A program made the position numbers and the translations under genes. A stretch of 33,357 nucleotides of DNA, taken from assembly GCF_000315625.1 (NCBI RefSeq), contig NW_005434568.1:166149-199505 (forward strand), given 5' to 3'. Below, in pieces: positions 29,516 to 33,357 of this stretch (its first letter is position 1; each line of letters opens with the position of its first letter). The notes under the pieces were generated by a model that saw only the letters and a program-made list of their open reading frames with translations, was not told the origin of the DNA and made no database searches. The DNA is from Guillardia theta CCMP2712. Lineage: Eukaryota; Cryptophyceae; Pyrenomonadales; Geminigeraceae.

Positions 29516-29639
29516 CGCCGTGACAGACAGACATCTTCCATGCTTTGTGATGCTCTGGCACTCCGCAGCCGGCTCAGTAGCATGTGGCAGGACATGGAAG
29601 CCCGTCGACATGAACATGGCAGCAGCTACTGAGCATCAA

Positions 29640-30097
29640 AGAGGAGGCAGAGGTAGACAGCGTGAGGCAGAGGGCAGGAGGAGGAAGGGATGAACGGGAT
29701 AACGAGGAGACTTCGGTGGATTCAGATATCAGAGTTGGAGTGGGTCGGAGGGATGAGTATCAACATTGATGAGAGCGTAGGAGATGGTCATGCGACAATG
29801 GTGCAGAAGCTCAAAAAGTGTTAATTAGGTAGAGGAGAGCGAGGAGAAGGTGGTGTGGCAAGAGCAGAGCTGACAGAGGAGGAGGTAGCGGATTCGCAAA
29901 GTGAGTCGTAGCAGCTGGATGGATAGCATTACAGCGAGGGAAGTAAATAGCGAGTGGATCAGCAGTGATGAACATGATTATCACAGGCCGTCACTTCATA
30001 CGCTTATATCGTAGACACATGTACATCTCATTCATTTCACATTCTCCGCGATCTCTCATTCTGCTGCACAGAAGCCTCCCTCGTTGGGACGAGCGCG
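29640..30097. other. Intergenic, upstream of the beta-helix gene
   Basis: No gene is seen. The sequence is G/A-rich and non-repetitive, becoming more AT-rich toward 30060. The promoter of the secreted beta-helix-like protein is expected in its last part. Confidence 0.45.
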
Positions 30098-33000
30098 ATG
30101 AAGGTATCCATGCAAGAGCAGATCGCTTTCTGTGTGATCGCCTGGTTCGGCTTCGGTCAGGATGCGCTGATACAGCAGGCAACAGCTGACTCTTGCCCGG
30201 CAGCTCATATCACACCCTGCGATACCCTGCGACCCGTCATGTCGAGCCGAGGGCATGCGGAGAGGAGCCTGGTGAGCCGACATGCGGTGCGTCCTCGGTG
30301 AAGGTGTTGGAGCAGGTCCGGCTGAGAGGAGGAGGGAAGCAGAGCTCGTTCCAGAAGGCATTCACGGGGATGCAAGATTCGGTAGGGGAGGAGATGGGGG
30401 TTGGAAGAAGGAGGATGACAGTGTTGAGAGGTTTGGGACGAACTGCTGGCAGAGAATACGGGCGATACTCCGTGAGTGGCAGCTGGACATGTTACAGGAT
30501 GATGATGAGAATGGTGGTGGAGAAAATGATGATGATGTTTGAAGAGATGATGATGGAGATGATGATGGTGGTGGAGATGATGATGATGTTGATAACGTTT
30601 ATGACGATGGTGATGATGACGACGACAATGACGATGATGTCAACAACAGTCTTGAGGAAGGGTTTGAAGACACACGGTTGTTTCAGAAGCTGTCATCGTT
30701 CGACCCCAGACTCTTCAACATCACCGACGAAGGTTCTTACGAAGCTCTTGTTTGTGCGCCTAACAGGCTGCTCAGACTCGAGCGCGGGAGAAGGACCCAG
30801 GTGAAGGACGTCTGACGTCTCTGATTGCTTGCTTGTCGTTTCATGGCATCCTGTTGTCTCCTTCCTGTCCGCCTCGTCCTCTCCTGCTCATCTTGCCCTC
30901 CTCTCCTCTCCTCCCTTATTGCCCCTTTTACATCAGTAGTTTACCTTGCACCTCCTCCCATCTCCCTCTTCCCCACCGCCCTCTCTCTCTCCTTCTCCCT
31001 CTTTCGCTCGTTCTCCCTCTTCCTTTCCCTTTCTCTTCCCTCCTCACCCCATGTCAGATCCGTGAAGGCAGAATACTTCCAAGATCGAGGTCAGAACGCT
31101 TCCTCCCCTTGCTTGCACACAAGCTGGGATGGGGCGAGCTGGGAAGGGGACGTGCGAGTTCCGCAAGACTGCGGAGACCTTTGGAAGGCTCTCCTGCACA
31201 CCAGATGGGGAAGGTGAGGCCGCAAACTGTGGCTGGACCCCAGCTGACTTTGATGACAGTCGAATTGTCCTCGACAAAGGGATTTGGAGGCTGCACGACT
31301 ATGGCGAGTTGATGCTGGGAGGAGGAGAGCGAGGAGCTGGAGGGCAGCTGGAGGAAGAGGTGGGACAGGGGAAGGAGGGAAGCTTGTCCGGTCTGCAGGT
31401 GGAGGGGGCGGGGGCTGGTAGCACGGAGATCAATGGCTGTTGGAACTTGGAAGACAGGCGGAGGAACGTCGAGAACTCGTTTCGAGTGAGTTGCATGGGA
31501 GGGGATGGGGAGAGGAGGTGAAAGTTGCTGCAGAGCCTGACCTTCAACTACTCGGACGCTCTCGAGAAACAAGCGAGAATCCTCAGTCATGGTCTGAACG
31601 TCTTCCTGTCCCCTTGCCAACACGCTCACCTTCATGGCCCGTCCTCTGCGATGATCTTGTCTTCTCGACCTCTTGCTCAATTCCTTCGGTTCTTCCGTGT
31701 CTGTTCCTTCTCCACGTCATCGTTCTCGATCTTTGTGATGTAATCCTCCTCTCGCCTCCTCACTTGGGTTGTCTCATACAGCAAACACCTACTGTCTCGA
31801 CATCATGTCTGGCTCCTGGAGCTTCAATGACTGTGAAATTCGCTCATACAAGGTGCCCTTCCTTCCTGCCTGCTGCCTGCTGCCTGCTGCCTGCTGCCTG
31901 CTGCCTCCTGCCTCCTGCCTCCTGCCTCCTGCCTCCTGCCTCCTGCCTCCTGCCTCCTACAACTGACGGTGCACTAGTCAACGTGCTTGAGAGGTAGCTC
32001 AAGCTCGTCGCTGCGGTCTGACTTCTACCTTCCTCGCTTCTTCCTCACGCGCCGCAGACTGCAGAGATGCGTTATTGGAGGAGACGATCCGGGGACATCG
32101 GACAGGGAGAACTCGCCGGCGGAGATGATGCAATACGTGAATGAGATCCGAAAACGAGCAGGTTGTTCCTTCGCATGCCTCGTACCCTTTTACCGAGTTG
32201 TTGAGATGTGTTGTACTGAGCTATTGAGATGTCTTGTATCAAGTGAAGTATATTGTATCTAACATTGTTGTCGATGCAGAGAACGGAGTGATTCTTAAGG
32301 ACACTGCGACAGCGTACTTGACTGACTGTGAGATTTGGTATAACCTGCTGATCGCCTTGCACGCTGCTTTCCATGCTTCCAGTCTGCCAGTCTGCCAGCT
32401 TGCCTGCTATCACTTCCCTATTCCTCCTCCTTTCTCTGCTCATCCTCGATTCTCCTTCTTGACGCTCGTGCTCTCTGTGTTGCCCCTCGCTCCTACTGTC
32501 ACACCTTCGCCTCTTCTTCCTTGAAGTCTCCTCCTTCTCCCTCCCCTCCCCCCATCTTCCCCTCCTCTCTCCCTCCACTCATGTCTCCCTCCTCGCTCTC
32601 TTCCACTCATCTCTTTCTCCTGCCTCTCCTCAATTCATCTCTTCTTTCTCCTCCTTCTCGACAAATCTCACGCGTTTCCTCCCTTGACTTCAGTTTCACC
32701 GGCTCTTATTACGGGAGCGCGATCTCGTGCAAGGAAAACTCTAGCGCTGTTGCCTTCAGCTGCAACTTCAGAGAGAACTCTGCAGGTCAGCAACGAGATT
32801 GCAAGGCAGTTTCTTTGGCTCACCTTGATGCCAACATGTTGCCTCTGAAGTTTCTGCCTCTGTTCTCCTTGCATCTACTTCTGTCATTCTTCTCTCTCTT
32901 TTTCTACTTGTACTGGATCTTACTTTTCCTCTTCTCTCTCTGTTTCTTTTTCTCATTGTTTGTTGTATGGTTTCATGGACCATCTCAACATTTCCGCAGC

Positions 33001-33357
33001 AATCGTCATGCATGACTCATGCGGGATTATCTTGACCAATTGTTCCTTCAAGAACAATGACTTTGTAAGCATACCGTTGTTATGCCATGTTGATATGATA
33101 TGATATGATATGATATGATATGATATGACATGATATGACATGATATGATATGATATGACATGATATGACATGATATGACATGATATGACATGATATGATA
33201 TGATATGATATGATACGAAATGATATTACATGACATGGAATGATACGAAGTGTTCCTATACGATATTACTTGGCATGATATGATCTTGATATGATCTTGA
33301 TATGATCTTGATATGATCTTGATATGATCTTGATATGATCTTGATATGATCTTGATA
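30098..33357 (+). CDS. Secreted beta-helix-like repeat protein, 3' end beyond window
   Basis: The Met at 30098 starts a signal peptide (MKVSMQEQIAFCVIAWFGFG). An Asp-rich exon follows (about 30545-30800, ending LLRLERGRRTQ), then a Cys-containing region (about 31072-31485, including NCGWTPADFDDSRIVLDKG). Clear exons come next: 31534-31591, 31782-31852, 32065-32161, 32280-32337, 32694-32785 and 33000-33064. Their phases match and they encode a repeated pattern of a short beta strand, Cys and Phe/Asn turns: SGSWSFNDCEIRSY, TAYLTDCEI, AVAFSCNFRENSA and GIILTNCSFKNNDF. This resembles right-handed beta-helix (pectate-lyase or Pmp-like) proteins. Extracellular location follows from the signal peptide; the function is probably surface binding or polysaccharide-related, without catalytic evidence. 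Exons between 30150 and 31485 are uncertain, with two frames open around 31058-31213. The last intron runs off the window. Confidence 0.74.
31865..31959 (+). repeat. CTGCCTG/CTGCCTC heptamer repeat in intron
   Basis: About thirteen tandem 7-bp units change from CTGCCTG to CTCCTGC along the array. They lie in the intron at 31853-32064 of the beta-helix gene. Like other introns here, the array is pyrimidine-rich on the sense strand. Confidence 0.85.
33090..33357 (+). repeat. TGATA pentamer satellite passing into a 12-bp GATCTTGATAT repeat
   Basis: From about 33092 to 33230 the unit is TGATA with frequent TGACA variants. From about 33285 to the end it is a 12-bp unit containing TTGATATGATC. The array begins in the intron after exon 33000-33064 and continues beyond the window. 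Confidence 0.85.

Noticed and set aside
31440-31997. 185-residue plus-strand frame containing a CLLPAA/CLLPPAS repeat
   Set aside because: It reads through the heptamer repeat of an intron; the phase-matched exons on either side use other frames.
1-33357. CRISPR arrays, tRNA or rRNA genes, integrated viral genes
   Set aside because: None seen. The tandem arrays here lack unique spacers, and no cloverleaf or rRNA-like segments were recognised by eye; a covariance-model scan would be decisive.

Overview
This window looks like nuclear DNA from an intron-rich, unicellular eukaryotic alga. Coding sequence is broken into many short exons. Introns run from about 43-60 nt up to several hundred, are mostly GT-AG, and include two GC-AG cases. 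The longer introns carry pyrimidine microsatellites on the sense strand. A plastid-type cupin carries what looks like a signal peptide followed by a transit-peptide-like stretch, which points to a secondary plastid. A cryptophyte such as Guillardia theta fits best; this is inference, not proof. I found no prokaryotic operons, rRNA, tRNA or CRISPR.

Layout, left to right: (1) <128-2439 (+), 3' nine exons of a TKL-type protein kinase. (2) 2640-3392 (-), single-exon membrane-associated protein of unknown function, convergent with the kinase. (3) 3393-5775, no gene seen; an A/C-rich stretch, then a very GC-rich island. (4) 5776-8267 (-), ten-exon membrane-anchored collagen-like protein with a Cys-rich C-terminus. 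(5) 9112-11772 (+), five-exon AIF-like mitochondrial flavoprotein homologue with changed cofactor motifs. (6) 11773-13715, a second GC island and a GGGTA-rich spacer. (7) 13716-19148 (+), about 21 exons: a PTEN/voltage-sensing-phosphatase-type enzyme fused to a CNB-GRAM-CNB cassette. (8) 19263-22886 (-), 19 exons of a mitofusin-like dynamin-superfamily protein, 114 bp from gene 7 and convergent with it. (9) 22887-24724, spacer with repeats and possible small ORFs. (10) 24725-26375 (+), seven-exon plastid-targeted Cupin_3 protein. (11) 26376-26996, third GC/GTAC island. (12) 26997-28907 (+), unknown protein whose reading frame runs into a fourth GC island. (13) 30098->33357 (+), a secreted, Cys-containing beta-helix-like repeat protein that continues past the window.

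The gene models were built by hand. At each junction I required a splice signal, matching intron phase and protein continuity. The exon lengths of genes 4, 5, 7, 8 and 10 sum to whole codons with no internal stop.

The most exciting item is gene 7. Its order is a voltage-sensor-like membrane region, PTEN-type phosphatase, C2, RSP-rich linker, cyclic-nucleotide-binding domain, GRAM/PH-like domain, and a second cyclic-nucleotide-binding domain. The CNB-GRAM-CNB cassette is known from the Dictyostelium cGMP-target proteins GbpC and GbpD, but I know of no described fusion to a PTEN/VSP phosphatase. It suggests direct cyclic-nucleotide, and perhaps voltage, control of phosphoinositide dephosphorylation. 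Two neighbours (genes 5 and 8) are mitochondrial-family proteins with eroded cofactor or GTPase motifs. The four GC islands share the perfect palindrome ACCGTACGGT (three copies) and are unexplained.
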